DNA of 47,724 nt from JAVVSK01 sp036654235 (GCA_036654235.1 JAVVSK010000013.1:1-47724); one strand, 5' to 3'. Shown: positions 1 to 9,172, numbered from the stretch's first letter. A program made the numbers and translations. The notes: generated from the sequence alone by a model not told the origin.

Positions 1-2
1 AT

Positions 3-386
3 AGAAAACCCTACGGCGATAAGCCCTATGGCGATAGAAAGCCCTACGGCGATAAGCCCTATGGCGATAGAAAACCCTACGGCGATAAGCCTGCCGGGGA
101 TAGACCTTCCTATGGCGATAAAAAACCTTACGGCGATAAGCCCTACGGCGATAGAAAGCCCTACGGCGATAAGCCTGCCGGGGATAGACCTTCCTATGGC
201 GATAGAAAGCCTTACGGCGATAAGCCCTATGGCGATAGAAAACCCTATGGCGATAAGCCTATCGGTGATAGACCTTCCTACGGCGATAGAAAACCTTACG
301 GCGATAAGCCTGTCGGTGATAGACCTTCCTATGGCGATAGGAAACCCTACGGCGATAGAAAACCTTATGGCGATAAGCCTGCGTAC
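3..386 (+). repeat. Tandem in-frame repeat encoding the RlmB GDRKPYGDKP extension
   Basis: Roughly 15-bp half-units of the form GATAGAAAACCCTAC-GGC / GATAAGCCCTATGGC alternate from the left edge to about 380. They interleave with a longer unit containing GACCTTCCTATGGC (residues GDRPSYG), seen four times. All units are multiples of 3, so copy-number change keeps the frame open. Confidence 0.9.
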
Positions 387-1319
387 ATGGAAAAGCCGCG
401 CGAAGAACGCCCGGCGGTTGACGTTGCTCCCGCCTACATAAATCGGGAGGACGAGCTTCCGTACATGATAATGGGTAGAAATGCGGTAAAGGAAGCCTTA
501 AAGAGCGGCCGCTCTATTGATCGTATATTAGTGACAACTGAACAGGATGGTTCTTTAGGTGAGTTGGTATCGTTAGCCAAGGATAAAAATATAATAATCC
601 GCGACACCGATAAGAAAAAACTCGATGAACTCTGCTTACCTTTCGGTCATGGTGGAAAGTCCGGAAATCATCAGGGTATAATCGCCCTCGTTCCGGGCGT
701 TGAATATTGCGAAATAAGCGATATTTTAAACGTTGCTAAGGAACGCGGCGAAAAGCCGTTTATTGTGCTTCTTGACGGAATTATGGATCCCTATAATATG
801 GGTTCTATAATAAGAAGTGCTGAATGCGCTGGTGCGCATGGCGTTATTATTCCCAAACGCAGGAGCGCGTCTATAACCGCCGCCGTAAGTAAAACTTCGG
901 CGGGAGCGGTAGAGCATATAAAGATAGCTAAAGTAGTTAACTTAACGGGCGCTATAGATAGGCTTAAAGACGAGGGAATATTCATTGCCGGAGCCGATAT
1001 GGAAGGCGAATCTATGTATGAATCGCATCTCGACGGCGCTATCGCTCTCGTTATAGGCGGAGAAGCGGAGGGAATCGGAAGATTGATACGGGAAAAGTGC
1101 GACTTCATGGTGAAAATTCCGTTGCATGGTAATATTGAGTCGTTAAACGCATCGGTTGCGGCATCGGTACTCATGTTCGAAAAATGCAGAGCGGACAATT
1201 CAATTAAACCTAAGGTTGCGTCTAAGCCTAAGCCATTGCCGATACCCGAGACAATGACCGTTGAAGCAGTTTCCGTTGCCGATATTGCGACGACATCTAC
1301 GCCACAGATTCAAGAGTAA
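3..1319 (+). CDS. rlmB: 23S rRNA 2'-O-ribose methyltransferase RlmB (SpoU/TrmH family), 5'-partial, with repetitive N-terminal extension
   Basis: The frame is open from the left edge (position 3), so the ATG at 387 is only an internal methionine and the true start lies outside the window. The first ~125 visible residues are a low-complexity, highly charged repeat built on G-D-R/K-K-P-Y-G-D-K-P, with GDRPSYG variants. The enzyme follows from about position 465: substrate-binding start GRNAVKEAL, then SPOUT motif 1 (NMGSIIRSA), motif 2 (GGEAEGIG) and motif 3 (SLNASVAASVLMFE), which make the knotted SAM-binding fold. The family 2'-O-methylates a guanosine (G2251 in E. coli) in the 23S rRNA peptidyl-transferase P-loop. 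A Lys/Pro-rich C-terminal tail of ~45 residues is also extra. The basic repeat resembles RNA-binding low-complexity tails; that role is inference. Confidence 0.9.
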   Translation, partial: RKPYGDKPYGDRKPYGDKPYGDRKPYGDKPAGDRPSYGDKKPYGDKPYGDRKPYGDKPAGDRPSYGDRKPYGDKPYGDRKPYGDKPIGDRPSYGDRKPYGDKPVGDRPSYGDRKPYGDRKPYGDKPAYMEKPREERPAVDVAPAYINREDELPYMIMGRNAVKEALKSGRSIDRILVTTEQDGSLGELVSLAKDKNIIIRDTDKKKLDELCLPFGHGGKSGNHQGIIALVPGVEYCEISDILNVAKERGEKPFIVLLDGIMDPYNMGSIIRSAECAGAHGVIIPKRRSASITAAVSKTSAGAVEHIKIAKVVNLTGAIDRLKDEGIFIAGADMEGESMYESHLDGAIALVIGGEAEGIGRLIREKCDFMVKIPLHGNIESLNASVAASVLMFEKCRADNSIKPKVASKPKPLPIPETMTVEAVSVADIATTSTPQIQE

Positions 1320-1435
1320 CGTTAAAATTTAACAATACTCATTAATCAGTAAAAAAACGAACCTCCGTCTTATCTGTCTTTCCCATTTTCCCCCTATGTT
1401 GTTCGTTTTTTATTTTTCCATTCATTCATTAAGAC

Positions 1436-1471
1436 AAAAAGGTCGATGCCTCGTTATGCATCGACCTTTTT
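1436..1471 (+). terminator. Intrinsic terminator downstream of rlmB
   Basis: A perfect 9-bp stem (GGTCGATGC at 1441-1449, GCATCGACC at 1458-1466) with an 8-nt loop is flanked by A5 and T5, so it can also work on the other strand. Confidence 0.85.
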
Positions 1472-1536
1472 GCTTTTAGAGAAAGTTGGTAAAACTAAAA
1501 GACGTGATTGGATTTATCTCAAAATATGAAAACAAT

Positions 1537-1565
1537 TTGACATAAAATGCGCTTTCCAATATAAT
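1537..1565 (+). promoter_or_regulatory. Sigma-A-type promoter for the Pro-Thr/dockerin protein
   Basis: A consensus TTGACA (1537-1542), a 17-nt spacer and a consensus TATAAT (1560-1565). The start codon at 1617 is preceded by GGAGGT at 1607-1612. Confidence 0.85.
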
Positions 1566-1616
1566 ACAATCTAGGGGGACAAGCGGAATATTGGATGGAA
1601 AAAATCGGAGGTAGCT

Positions 1617-4600
1617 ATGATTTCTTTAAAAAAACGGGCTATTGCTGTTTTGCTTGCGGTTATTTCTATGGTTTGTTTACTGCGCGTTTACCCCGCAAGT
1701 CCACATGCCGTAGGTTCGGATATTAAACAAGGGGTGGATCTAAAAAGTATGCCTCCCGAATTTTTTGCGCACTCGCCGTCCCATAAAGACCCGAATCAAA
1801 CACCTACGCCTACACCGACATCGACGCCTACGTCGATGCCTACTCCTACACCGACATCGACGCCTACGCCGACGCCGACGCCTACACCGACGCCGACGCC
1901 GATTCCTACTCCTACATCGACGCCTACACCGACGCCGACGCCGATTCCTACACCTACATCAACGCCTACTCCTACACCGACACCGATGCCTACACCTACA
2001 TCGACGCCTACACCTACATCGACGCCTACGCCTACACCTACGCCTACTCCTACGCCGACACCGACGCCGACGCCTACACCGACACCTACGCCTACACCGA
2101 CACCTACGCCTACACCGACGCCGATGCCTACGCCGATTCCTACACCTACACCAATTCGCGTCACGGGCGTTTCAATAGAACCTGAAACATTAAGTTTATA
2201 TGTTGATCAAAGTGCCAAAATTAAAGTTGTCATATATCCTTCGAATGCGGCAAATAAGAAGTTCACATTGATAAGTTCTAACCCCGCCGTCGCAAGAGTC
2301 GAAAACTCAACCGTTTTTGCTGTATCACAAGGGCTGACGCTTATAACGGTTACAACGGAGGACGGCGGCTTTAGCGACACATGTACGGTCACGGTTCGAA
2401 TTTTAACTCATCGCGTCGTATTTTTAGACAGAGACGGAAGCGTTATTGATGAGCAACTTGTCGAGCACGGAAAACCGGCGACAGAACCAAACGTTATGCA
2501 GCATAATGGCTATGCATTTTCAGGATGGGATAAAGATTTTTCATGCGTCATATCGGACATGACGATAAAAGCGCTCTATTCGACTATAGTATATAGCATA
2601 AGTTACGTTACCTTAGGCGCGACTCTTCCCGAAAACGCGCCTACTTCCTATACTATCGAAAACGCATATATTACCCTCCCAATTTTAGAGCGTTTGGGCT
2701 ATAATTTTTCGGGCTGGTTTCTAAATTCCGAATTTACGGGCGATGTGCAAGTTGGAATACCGGCGGGATCGTTCGGTAATTTAATATTCTACGCAAAATT
2801 CAACACAATAATATATACGATAACTTACAACCTTAGCGGCGGCGAAATAGCGGCGGACGCTCCACGTAACTTTACGATCGAAAGTGATGATATAGTTTTG
2901 CCTACGGCGGAAAAGCGCGGCTTTAGCTTTGTCGGATTTTATGAGAATCAGGACTTTTCCGGAACGCCGATATCCGTAATCCCCGCGGGAAGCATAGGAA
3001 ACCGCGTTTATTACGCACGTTTCAATATTCTTATATACCATATTTCATATGAATTAAACGGCGGTATAAATCCGGATAATGCACCGACCTCGTACAATGT
3101 ACAGAGCAACACGGTTGTTCTGCCGCTTCCGGAAAAACGCGGATATAACTTCGCCGGATGGTACGATAATAGTGATTTCTTGGGAGACATATGGGTAGGA
3201 ATCCCCAAAGGATCTATAGGCGACCGCGTTTTCTACGCTAAGTTTACGATAATCCATTATTCTATAAATTACGTTCTTAACGGGGGCGAGCTTGACCCAA
3301 CCGCCGTTACCGAATATACCGTAGAAAGCGATACGATAACGCTTTTAAGACCAACTAAATATGGTCATTTTTTTGGCGGATGGTATCAAAATCCGGAGCT
3401 TACGGGGATAACCGTTTCAAGGATAGAAAAAGGTTCAACGGGTGACCTAACGCTCTATGCAAAATGGAACCGAAATCTATATACGGTAACGTTTTACGAT
3501 CAGGACGAAACGACTGTTTTAAAAACGGAACATGTTTTGCATGGGGATGCCGTCTCCCCGCCTCCGGCGAATGAGTACTACGGTTTTAATTTTTTACGTT
3601 GGAGCGAAGATACCTCCGCCGTATACAGCAACCTAAACGTATATCCGATATATGAGAGGGATGAGTTCATTGTTCGCTTTTTCGACTACGATTATAAAGT
3701 CTTAAAAGAAGAATATGTCGAATACGAGTCTTTCGCGACCGCACCGGAAACGCCTCCGCATGACGGACTTGAATTCGTATTTTGGAGCGAAGACTTTTCA
3801 TATGTAACTAATAACATGGATGTCGTCGCGGTATACCGCGTCCTTGAAATACCCGAATATCTACCTATAAGCAATGATTTATATCTGCTTTCAAACGACG
3901 TTGACAGCGGAAACGACTATATAATGGTCGCGATGAACGATAACGGAGAAGCTTTTGCTCTTACAAATATGGAAAAGCAAGGCGGCGGACTTTGGGGTAT
4001 GGAGGTAATCATAACGGATAACGTCCTTACGCTCCCCGCCAATTCACCCGTAGGTCTATCTGACGCGCTCTTTAGCTTTAGCGGTGACGAGGTAAACGGG
4101 TATTCAATATTATGCTACGCAAACGGAAACGCCCTATCCGTTTTAGACGGCTATCTAACGACGGAGGGAAGCGGCGGAAATTGGTTCTACGACTCTATCA
4201 ATAAATCTTTTCGATATATTCCGGATAATAAATACATAAACTATGACGAAGCAGAGGGCTCTTTTAACGTAAACGGAAGCGCAATAACCGAAATTTTTCT
4301 CTATAGAAGAATACCGGTTCGCGCAAGCTTTATTCGCGTTCCCGCTCCGGTATTGGGTAAATATTACGCGATAGCGGCGCGTGGTGAGGATGGGTCGGTT
4401 TACGCAATAAGCGGAACGGATTGCGCCGTTGGGTTAAAGGGCGTTTTAGTATACGTTAAGAACGATGTTCTTACTTTTTCGGACGATACGAACGAAAAGG
4501 ATATAATTTTTCGTTTTACAAACGGCAATAATACTAAGGGCTATTTTATAAAAAATATGACTACGAGGGGGTATTTGAACGTTCTCGACGGGAAGCTCCG

Positions 4601-4982
4601 CGCGGATATGCCCTACGTCAATGCCGGATATTTCGTCTATATGCAGCATCCGGAAACCGGGCGGAACGTTTTACACGAGTTAATTTCAATGACTTATTTA
4701 ATGTACAACGAAAACGGAAATTTCGCCGCGACCGATAGGGGATTTACCGAGATAATGTTTTTCGAACGACGTGAGCTTAACGGAATAACCGGGGACGTTA
4801 ATGAAAACGGATTTGTTAATTCGGGAGATGCCTCGCTTTTACTTAAATCCATATCGGGAATAGTTACATTAAGCCCTAAGCAGAAAGAAAAGAGCGACGT
4901 TAACGGAGATGAGATTATTAATACGGGTGACGTTTCTATGATACTTCGCTATCTTATAGGGTTGGAGGATTGGTTGGGTTAA
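1617..4982 (+). CDS. Secreted multidomain protein: Pro-Thr linker, Big_2, Listeria-Bacteroides (InlB B-type) repeats, C-terminal dockerin
   Basis: 1121 aa. A signal peptide spans residues ~1-30. Residues ~62-181 are an almost pure T-P repeat, typical of linkers in secreted glycoside hydrolases and scaffoldins. A Big_2 Ig-like domain follows (~182-262). Residues ~263-745 hold seven InlB B-repeat-like units: four long ones with the G-Y-x-F-x-G-W motif and an A-x-Y/F-A-K/R-F end, plus three shorter ones. Residues ~746-1058 form two related ~150-aa beta-rich modules (starting DLYLLSND and KYYAIAAR) of no family I recognise. The C-terminus (~1060-1118) is a type I dockerin with two Ca2+-loop repeats, DVNENGFVNSGD and DVNGDEIINTGD. 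Dockerins bind cohesins; none is visible here. No catalytic domain is recognised, so a structural or adhesive role is inferred. Confidence 0.85.
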   Translation: MISLKKRAIAVLLAVISMVCLLRVYPASPHAVGSDIKQGVDLKSMPPEFFAHSPSHKDPNQTPTPTPTSTPTSMPTPTPTSTPTPTPTPTPTPTPIPTPTSTPTPTPTPIPTPTSTPTPTPTPMPTPTSTPTPTSTPTPTPTPTPTPTPTPTPTPTPTPTPTPTPTPTPMPTPIPTPTPIRVTGVSIEPETLSLYVDQSAKIKVVIYPSNAANKKFTLISSNPAVARVENSTVFAVSQGLTLITVTTEDGGFSDTCTVTVRILTHRVVFLDRDGSVIDEQLVEHGKPATEPNVMQHNGYAFSGWDKDFSCVISDMTIKALYSTIVYSISYVTLGATLPENAPTSYTIENAYITLPILERLGYNFSGWFLNSEFTGDVQVGIPAGSFGNLIFYAKFNTIIYTITYNLSGGEIAADAPRNFTIESDDIVLPTAEKRGFSFVGFYENQDFSGTPISVIPAGSIGNRVYYARFNILIYHISYELNGGINPDNAPTSYNVQSNTVVLPLPEKRGYNFAGWYDNSDFLGDIWVGIPKGSIGDRVFYAKFTIIHYSINYVLNGGELDPTAVTEYTVESDTITLLRPTKYGHFFGGWYQNPELTGITVSRIEKGSTGDLTLYAKWNRNLYTVTFYDQDETTVLKTEHVLHGDAVSPPPANEYYGFNFLRWSEDTSAVYSNLNVYPIYERDEFIVRFFDYDYKVLKEEYVEYESFATAPETPPHDGLEFVFWSEDFSYVTNNMDVVAVYRVLEIPEYLPISNDLYLLSNDVDSGNDYIMVAMNDNGEAFALTNMEKQGGGLWGMEVIITDNVLTLPANSPVGLSDALFSFSGDEVNGYSILCYANGNALSVLDGYLTTEGSGGNWFYDSINKSFRYIPDNKYINYDEAEGSFNVNGSAITEIFLYRRIPVRASFIRVPAPVLGKYYAIAARGEDGSVYAISGTDCAVGLKGVLVYVKNDVLTFSDDTNEKDIIFRFTNGNNTKGYFIKNMTTRGYLNVLDGKLRADMPYVNAGYFVYMQHPETGRNVLHELISMTYLMYNENGNFAATDRGFTEIMFFERRELNGITGDVNENGFVNSGDASLLLKSISGIVTLSPKQKEKSDVNGDEIINTGDVSMILRYLIGLEDWLG
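1798..2157 (+). repeat. Pro-Thr linker minisatellite
   Basis: About 360 bp of CCTACRCC/GACGCC hexamer-like units encode T-P dipeptides, with occasional S, M or I. Low complexity on both strands also makes long artificial ORFs in other frames. Confidence 0.9.
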
Positions 4983-5122
4983 ACTTTCGCGCTCTTATTA
5001 ACTCTGACCCAATTTTATTCCCCTTCCTATACTCAAATTTATAAAATATACTTTAGAAATAAAAACGCGGATCTTTTTTACCGTATGAGCGACATTTTGC
5101 CGAGCTACATAAGCCGTTGCAT

Positions 5123-5151
5123 TTGACATTGATAAAGTTCATAAATAGAAT
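5123..5151 (+). promoter_or_regulatory. Promoter of the HD-GYP operon
   Basis: TTGACA (5123-5128), a 17-nt spacer and TAGAAT (5146-5151). An AGAGG ribosome site lies at 5173-5177 before the ATG at 5186. Confidence 0.75.
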
Positions 5152-5185
5152 AGGTAGCGATACTAATCGAAAAGAGGCTTTATAA

Positions 5186-6712
5186 ATGGAAAATAAAAAA
5201 TGTTTTTACCGGATCTGCTCTCTTAGTAGAAAAACCCTCGTCGCTTTGTTTATAATGGCCATTGCCATAAGCGCAACCTCAATAGCCGTAAGCTACGTTA
5301 TGTATACCGGTACGATAAATAAAAGATATTCCGGTCTCTGTGAAAACGTTGCCGAACTAACTGCTCAAAAAATCAATGCGGATATGGTCGATACCTATCT
5401 TTCCACCCTTAAAAGCGACTCCGAATATGAAGCCTCGACAAGAGAATTGCGCGAAATTCTAAACGCTTTCCCCGACGTTTATTATATATATGCATATCAG
5501 TTTCGGGAGGACGGGTGTCATGTCGTATTCGATCTTGATGCCCTTACTATTAGGGGGCTTCCTCTCGGAGAAAGCTTTCCCTTTGATGCCCGATTTGAGA
5601 AAAACGTCCCCGCCTTCTTAAAAGGAGAACAGATAGATCCTATTGTAACCGACGATAAATATGGATGGTTTCTCACCGTCTACCAACCCCTTTTTAATAG
5701 TGCCGGGAAATGCGTCTGTTATGTCGGTGTCGGAATGGCTATGAACGACGTTTCAGGTGACCGTGCGCTTTTCATGAGCAATGTCATAGCTTTTACCGTC
5801 TTAACGGCATTTTTAATAACGATATTGTGCGTTTTATATACTAAGAAAAAGATAGTCAACCCTATAAACCGTCTTTCATACGCGGCCAACGAATTTGCCG
5901 GGGGGATTGATGATGACGCGAAAAAATATGCAGATGCTATATATGCGCTCAACATAAAAACCGGCGACGAAATCGAAAACCTATATGGATCGGTATCCAA
6001 TATGGTATCCGACGTTATGCAATATATAAACGCCCTTAACGAAAAAACCGCCGAAGTTGAAAATAAGGCTGACATAATATCGAAGCTTCAAACCAATATC
6101 ATAATGAGCTTCGCGAACATGATTGAGAGCCGCGATAATAATACAGGGCATCACGTTATACGAACCATGGCATATGTCAAAGCGATAGCGCTTGAACTGA
6201 TGCGAATGAACGAATTCCCCAATATAATGAATGAACAATATTACGATAATCTTTGCCGAAGCGCACCGCTTCATGATATAGGAAAGGTTAAAATATCCGA
6301 TATAATCTTAAATAAGCCCGGACGCTTAACTCCCGATGAGTTTGACGAAATAAAGCAGCATACTCTCTACGGAAGCGATATATTAAAAAGCTCTATGGAA
6401 GGAATAGAGGGAAATAATTATTTAACTATAGCCAGAGATATGGCGCTATATCATCATGAAAAATGGGACGGAACGGGCTATCCGTTGGGAATGGCAGGGA
6501 ATAAAATCCCGCTTTGCGCTCGAATAATGGCGGTTGCCGACGTTTTTGATGCACTAACTTCGAAGCGAAGCTATAAAGACCCGATGAGCTATGATACCGC
6601 TTTCTCGATAATAGAGAAGGACGCGGGAACGCATTTTGACGTTAGAATAGTTGCGGCTTTTATGCGCATCCGCGACGAGATAATAATTTTAGCGAAGGGT
6701 ATGGACTTTTAA
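5186..6712 (+). CDS. Membrane-bound HD-GYP protein, probable cyclic di-GMP phosphodiesterase
   Basis: 508 aa. TM helix 1 (~15-38), an extracytoplasmic Cache-like sensor (~39-185), TM helix 2 (~190-213), a HAMP region beginning KKKIVNPINRL, a short coiled segment, then the HD-GYP domain (~296-490). Diagnostic residues are present: the SRDNNTGHH segment, the HDIGK metal-binding motif (~363) and HHEKWDGTGYP carrying the GYP signature (~425). HD-GYP enzymes hydrolyse c-di-GMP to pGpG or GMP. It is the first gene of a tight operon; its TAA overlaps the next ATG by one base (TAATG), which suggests translational coupling. Substrate specificity is inferred from family only. Confidence 0.9.
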   Translation: MENKKCFYRICSLSRKTLVALFIMAIAISATSIAVSYVMYTGTINKRYSGLCENVAELTAQKINADMVDTYLSTLKSDSEYEASTRELREILNAFPDVYYIYAYQFREDGCHVVFDLDALTIRGLPLGESFPFDARFEKNVPAFLKGEQIDPIVTDDKYGWFLTVYQPLFNSAGKCVCYVGVGMAMNDVSGDRALFMSNVIAFTVLTAFLITILCVLYTKKKIVNPINRLSYAANEFAGGIDDDAKKYADAIYALNIKTGDEIENLYGSVSNMVSDVMQYINALNEKTAEVENKADIISKLQTNIIMSFANMIESRDNNTGHHVIRTMAYVKAIALELMRMNEFPNIMNEQYYDNLCRSAPLHDIGKVKISDIILNKPGRLTPDEFDEIKQHTLYGSDILKSSMEGIEGNNYLTIARDMALYHHEKWDGTGYPLGMAGNKIPLCARIMAVADVFDALTSKRSYKDPMSYDTAFSIIEKDAGTHFDVRIVAAFMRIRDEIIILAKGMDF

Positions 6713-7602
6713 TGGATTCACTTTGCCGCGCCTGTCCGCGCGAATGTAACGCTTTAAGGCCTAAAGAAATCGGCTTTTGCGGCGTTGCCGACTCAAAAAT
6801 CGCGAGGGCAGCTTTACATTTTTACGAAGAACCGCCGATAAGCGGAACGCGCGGTTCGGGCGCGATATTTTTCGTCGGCTGCAATATGCGCTGTGTATTT
6901 TGCCAAAACAGCGAAATCAGCGCAAACGCATTTAACGGTAAAACCGTCAACTCAAAACAGCTTTCTAAAATTATGCTAAAGCTTCAAGATTTAGGTGCGC
7001 ATAATATAAACCTCGTTACTCCCGCCCCGCATCTTAAGCTCATCGCGGAAGCGATCGTCAACGCTAAAAGCGCGGGGCTTTCTATCCCCATCGTTTACAA
7101 TACAAATGCCTATGAAACTGTAGCCGCTATAAAGAGCCTTAATGGGCTGGTCGATATATTTTTACCGGATTTAAAATACATCGACCCCGCGCTTTCGGAA
7201 ATGTTTTCAAAAACGCGCGATTATTTTAAGTTCGCTGCTCCGGCAATAGACGCTATGTTTAATATGGTCGGCGATTTAACTTCGGACGAAAATAATATTG
7301 CTAAAAGCGGAGTTCTTATCAGGCATCTCGTCCTCCCCGGATGTCTCTCTGAATCACGCCGAATTCTAGACTATATCAAGGAAAGCTACGGAGCCTCCGT
7401 CCATTACTCTCTTATGTGCCAATATTTCCCCGCATATCGCGCAAATAATTACCCCGCAATAAACAGAAAACTGACTCAGGGCGAGAGAAAACGAATAATC
7501 GAATATGCGATTTTCAAAGACCTGACTAATGGGTATATTCAGGATTTAGAATCAGCTAGTGAATTTTACGTTCCAAGTTGGGATTTAACGGATGACAATT
7601 AA
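6712..7602 (+). CDS. Radical SAM protein, PflX-like (putative pyruvate formate-lyase activating enzyme-related)
   Basis: 296 aa. An N-terminal Cys-rich motif (C5, C8, C12 and C23) precedes the radical SAM CxxxCxxC motif CNMRCVFC (~C57, C61, C64), which binds the [4Fe-4S] cluster that cleaves SAM. The rest follows the COG1313/PflX type, for example NLVTPAPHL, YNTNAYE and DIFLPDLKY. The true substrate of this family is poorly known, so the 'PFL-activating' label is family-derived. It overlaps the HD-GYP gene by 1 nt and the prmC start by 11 nt, so all three are probably cotranslated. Confidence 0.85.
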   Translation: MDSLCRACPRECNALRPKEIGFCGVADSKIARAALHFYEEPPISGTRGSGAIFFVGCNMRCVFCQNSEISANAFNGKTVNSKQLSKIMLKLQDLGAHNINLVTPAPHLKLIAEAIVNAKSAGLSIPIVYNTNAYETVAAIKSLNGLVDIFLPDLKYIDPALSEMFSKTRDYFKFAAPAIDAMFNMVGDLTSDENNIAKSGVLIRHLVLPGCLSESRRILDYIKESYGASVHYSLMCQYFPAYRANNYPAINRKLTQGERKRIIEYAIFKDLTNGYIQDLESASEFYVPSWDLTDDN

Positions 7603-8410
7603 CGAAGCGCGCGTCTACGCGAAAAAAAGACTTGAACTTATAAGTACGGAAGCTTTGTGTGAAGTTAAGCTCATATTTATGCATATTTTAAACTGTGACG
7701 CATCCTCTTTGTTTTTACGGGGAAAAAACGAGATGACGGAGCTGCCTCTCCTTGAAAAAATTCTTGAACGCCGCGAAGCTCATGAACCGCTCCAATATAT
7801 ACTTGGCGAATGGGAATTCATGGGTCTGCCTATCAAAACGGATGGGCGCGCGCTTATTCCGCGCACCGATACGGAAACGGTTGTTCTCGAAGCTATCTCC
7901 CTCTTTCGTAAGAACGGGTTTAGGAGCGTACTTGATATGTGCTGCGGAAGCGGCTGCATCGGCATAGCTCTCGGACATTTTTTAAAAATTGAAATTGATT
8001 TTTCCGATATAAGTGAAGGCGCTATCGCGCTGTCGCAATTAAATTCAGAGTTGAACAGCGTTAAGGGTCATTTTTATATTAGCGATCTGTTTTCCGAAAT
8101 AACTAAAAAATATGATATGATAGTAATAAACCCTCCATATTTATCTGAAGCCGATATGGAAAAAATAGACATTGAACTTTTATTTGAACCAAAAAACGCT
8201 CTCTTCGGCGGCATAGATGGCTTAGACTATTATAGACGAATAAAAGACGAGGCATATGCACATTTAAATGAGAACGGTGTCCTCATAATGGAAATAGGCG
8301 CAAATCAGGGTGCATCTATTAAAACACTTTTTAATGGTAAAATAATAAAGGATACTAACGGATTAGATCGCTGCGTTATCGCCGTCGATAATCCTTTGCA
8401 CCTCTTTTGA
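7592..8410 (+). CDS. prmC: Release factor glutamine N5-methyltransferase PrmC
   Basis: 272 aa, the usual PrmC length. An N-terminal helical domain is followed by PLQYILGEWEFMG, then RTDTE and the SAM-binding motif DMCCGSGCIGIALG (~115-128), and the catalytic NPPY motif (~179-182, in MIVINPPYLSEADM). The family methylates the GGQ glutamine of RF1 and RF2 to promote peptide release. In many Firmicutes prmC lies beside prfA; here it is third in an HD-GYP/PflX operon and prfA is absent. Its last 48 bp overlap the convergent gene on the other strand. Confidence 0.93.
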   Translation: MTINEARVYAKKRLELISTEALCEVKLIFMHILNCDASSLFLRGKNEMTELPLLEKILERREAHEPLQYILGEWEFMGLPIKTDGRALIPRTDTETVVLEAISLFRKNGFRSVLDMCCGSGCIGIALGHFLKIEIDFSDISEGAIALSQLNSELNSVKGHFYISDLFSEITKKYDMIVINPPYLSEADMEKIDIELLFEPKNALFGGIDGLDYYRRIKDEAYAHLNENGVLIMEIGANQGASIKTLFNGKIIKDTNGLDRCVIAVDNPLHLF

Positions 8411-9172
8411 CCATTCCGGAGGAAGTATCGAATATAGCTCGGTTATCAGCATATAAAGTTCTATCGCCTTTTTTATTTCATCGCTAATATCGAAAAATTC
8501 ATCGCAAAGCTTACTCATAGGATTAATATCTGAAAAGTTTCCATTATATTCTTTTAGAAAATATTCCGACATATTTTCTAAAATTGCCTTTGTTTTATCC
8601 AAAAGAAAGTCGTAATGCTCGGCGAGATTTTTTCCCTCTACTTTTTCTCCTTTCATAAGCTTTGAAAGTTTTATAAGTATGCCAAATATGGTGATCATTC
8701 GGTCGTCGAATAACGCAACAAAATCATCTTCGAACAATGCGTCACGATATACGTTCCCATGTTCTGTTTTTATATCCATTGCAATGTCGCTAAGGGAAAT
8801 AACATTATCGCCCATTTTATTTTGATAAGGTCTATTTCTTTCGTCAAATGGCGCATCGTTACCTTTTTCCGTATAAAAAACAGTGAATTTTTTTCTATCT
8901 TTATCCGTCTTTATGCAACAGCAGGATAAAAAAGCCTCTACAATTTTTCTGTATTCTTCTATTTCCATAGGTAATAAAGTCACTTTAGAAGTACTATCTT
9001 TTACATATTTGTTGTTTACATAACCATCTTTGGAATTACATTTTTTATTTGGCATACGGTTTTTCCTCTGTAATTTTTTTATCTCCAAAGGATATCTTGA
9101 CTCAGAAAGACCAATTATTAGCAGCTCATTCATTTTTTTATCACATATTACCCTCCGGTTTAGTCTCCACAT
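8363..9172 (-). CDS. Hypothetical protein, probably cytoplasmic, no family recognised
   Basis: Up to 269 aa, with no signal peptide or TM segment. The N-terminal third is Lys/Asn-rich and probably disordered; the middle has charged stretches (FEDDFVALFDDRM) and the C-terminal half looks helical. I do not recognise a family. Its 3' end overlaps prmC tail-to-tail by 48 bp with no terminator between them. The start is unsettled. ATG 9172 has no ribosome site. A GGAGGG at 9151-9156 lies 17 nt before the in-frame ATG at 9133, and 4 nt downstream of it is an ATG followed immediately by TGA. A good promoter (9227-9255) supports expression. Confidence 0.6.
   Translation of the reverse strand: MWRLNRRVICDKKMNELLIIGLSESRYPLEIKKLQRKNRMPNKKCNSKDGYVNNKYVKDSTSKVTLLPMEIEEYRKIVEAFLSCCCIKTDKDRKKFTVFYTEKGNDAPFDERNRPYQNKMGDNVISLSDIAMDIKTEHGNVYRDALFEDDFVALFDDRMITIFGILIKLSKLMKGEKVEGKNLAEHYDFLLDKTKAILENMSEYFLKEYNGNFSDINPMSKLCDEFFDISDEIKKAIELYMLITELYSILPPEWSKEVQRIIDGDNAAI

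Noticed and set aside
28..441. ORF reading MAIESPTAIS repeats
   Set aside because: It is the +1 shadow of the RlmB repeat; the frame from position 3 runs straight into the conserved methyltransferase.
1351..1411. AAAAAACGAAC/GTTCGTTTTTT pair as a terminator
   Set aside because: The loop is ~38 nt; the compact hairpin at 1436-1471 is a far better terminator.
1796..2164. Long minus-strand ORF of alternating Gly-Val/Asp-Val, and a plus-strand Arg/His/Leu-rich ORF
   Set aside because: Both are shadows of the T-P repeat DNA in other frames; no ribosome site or codon structure supports them.
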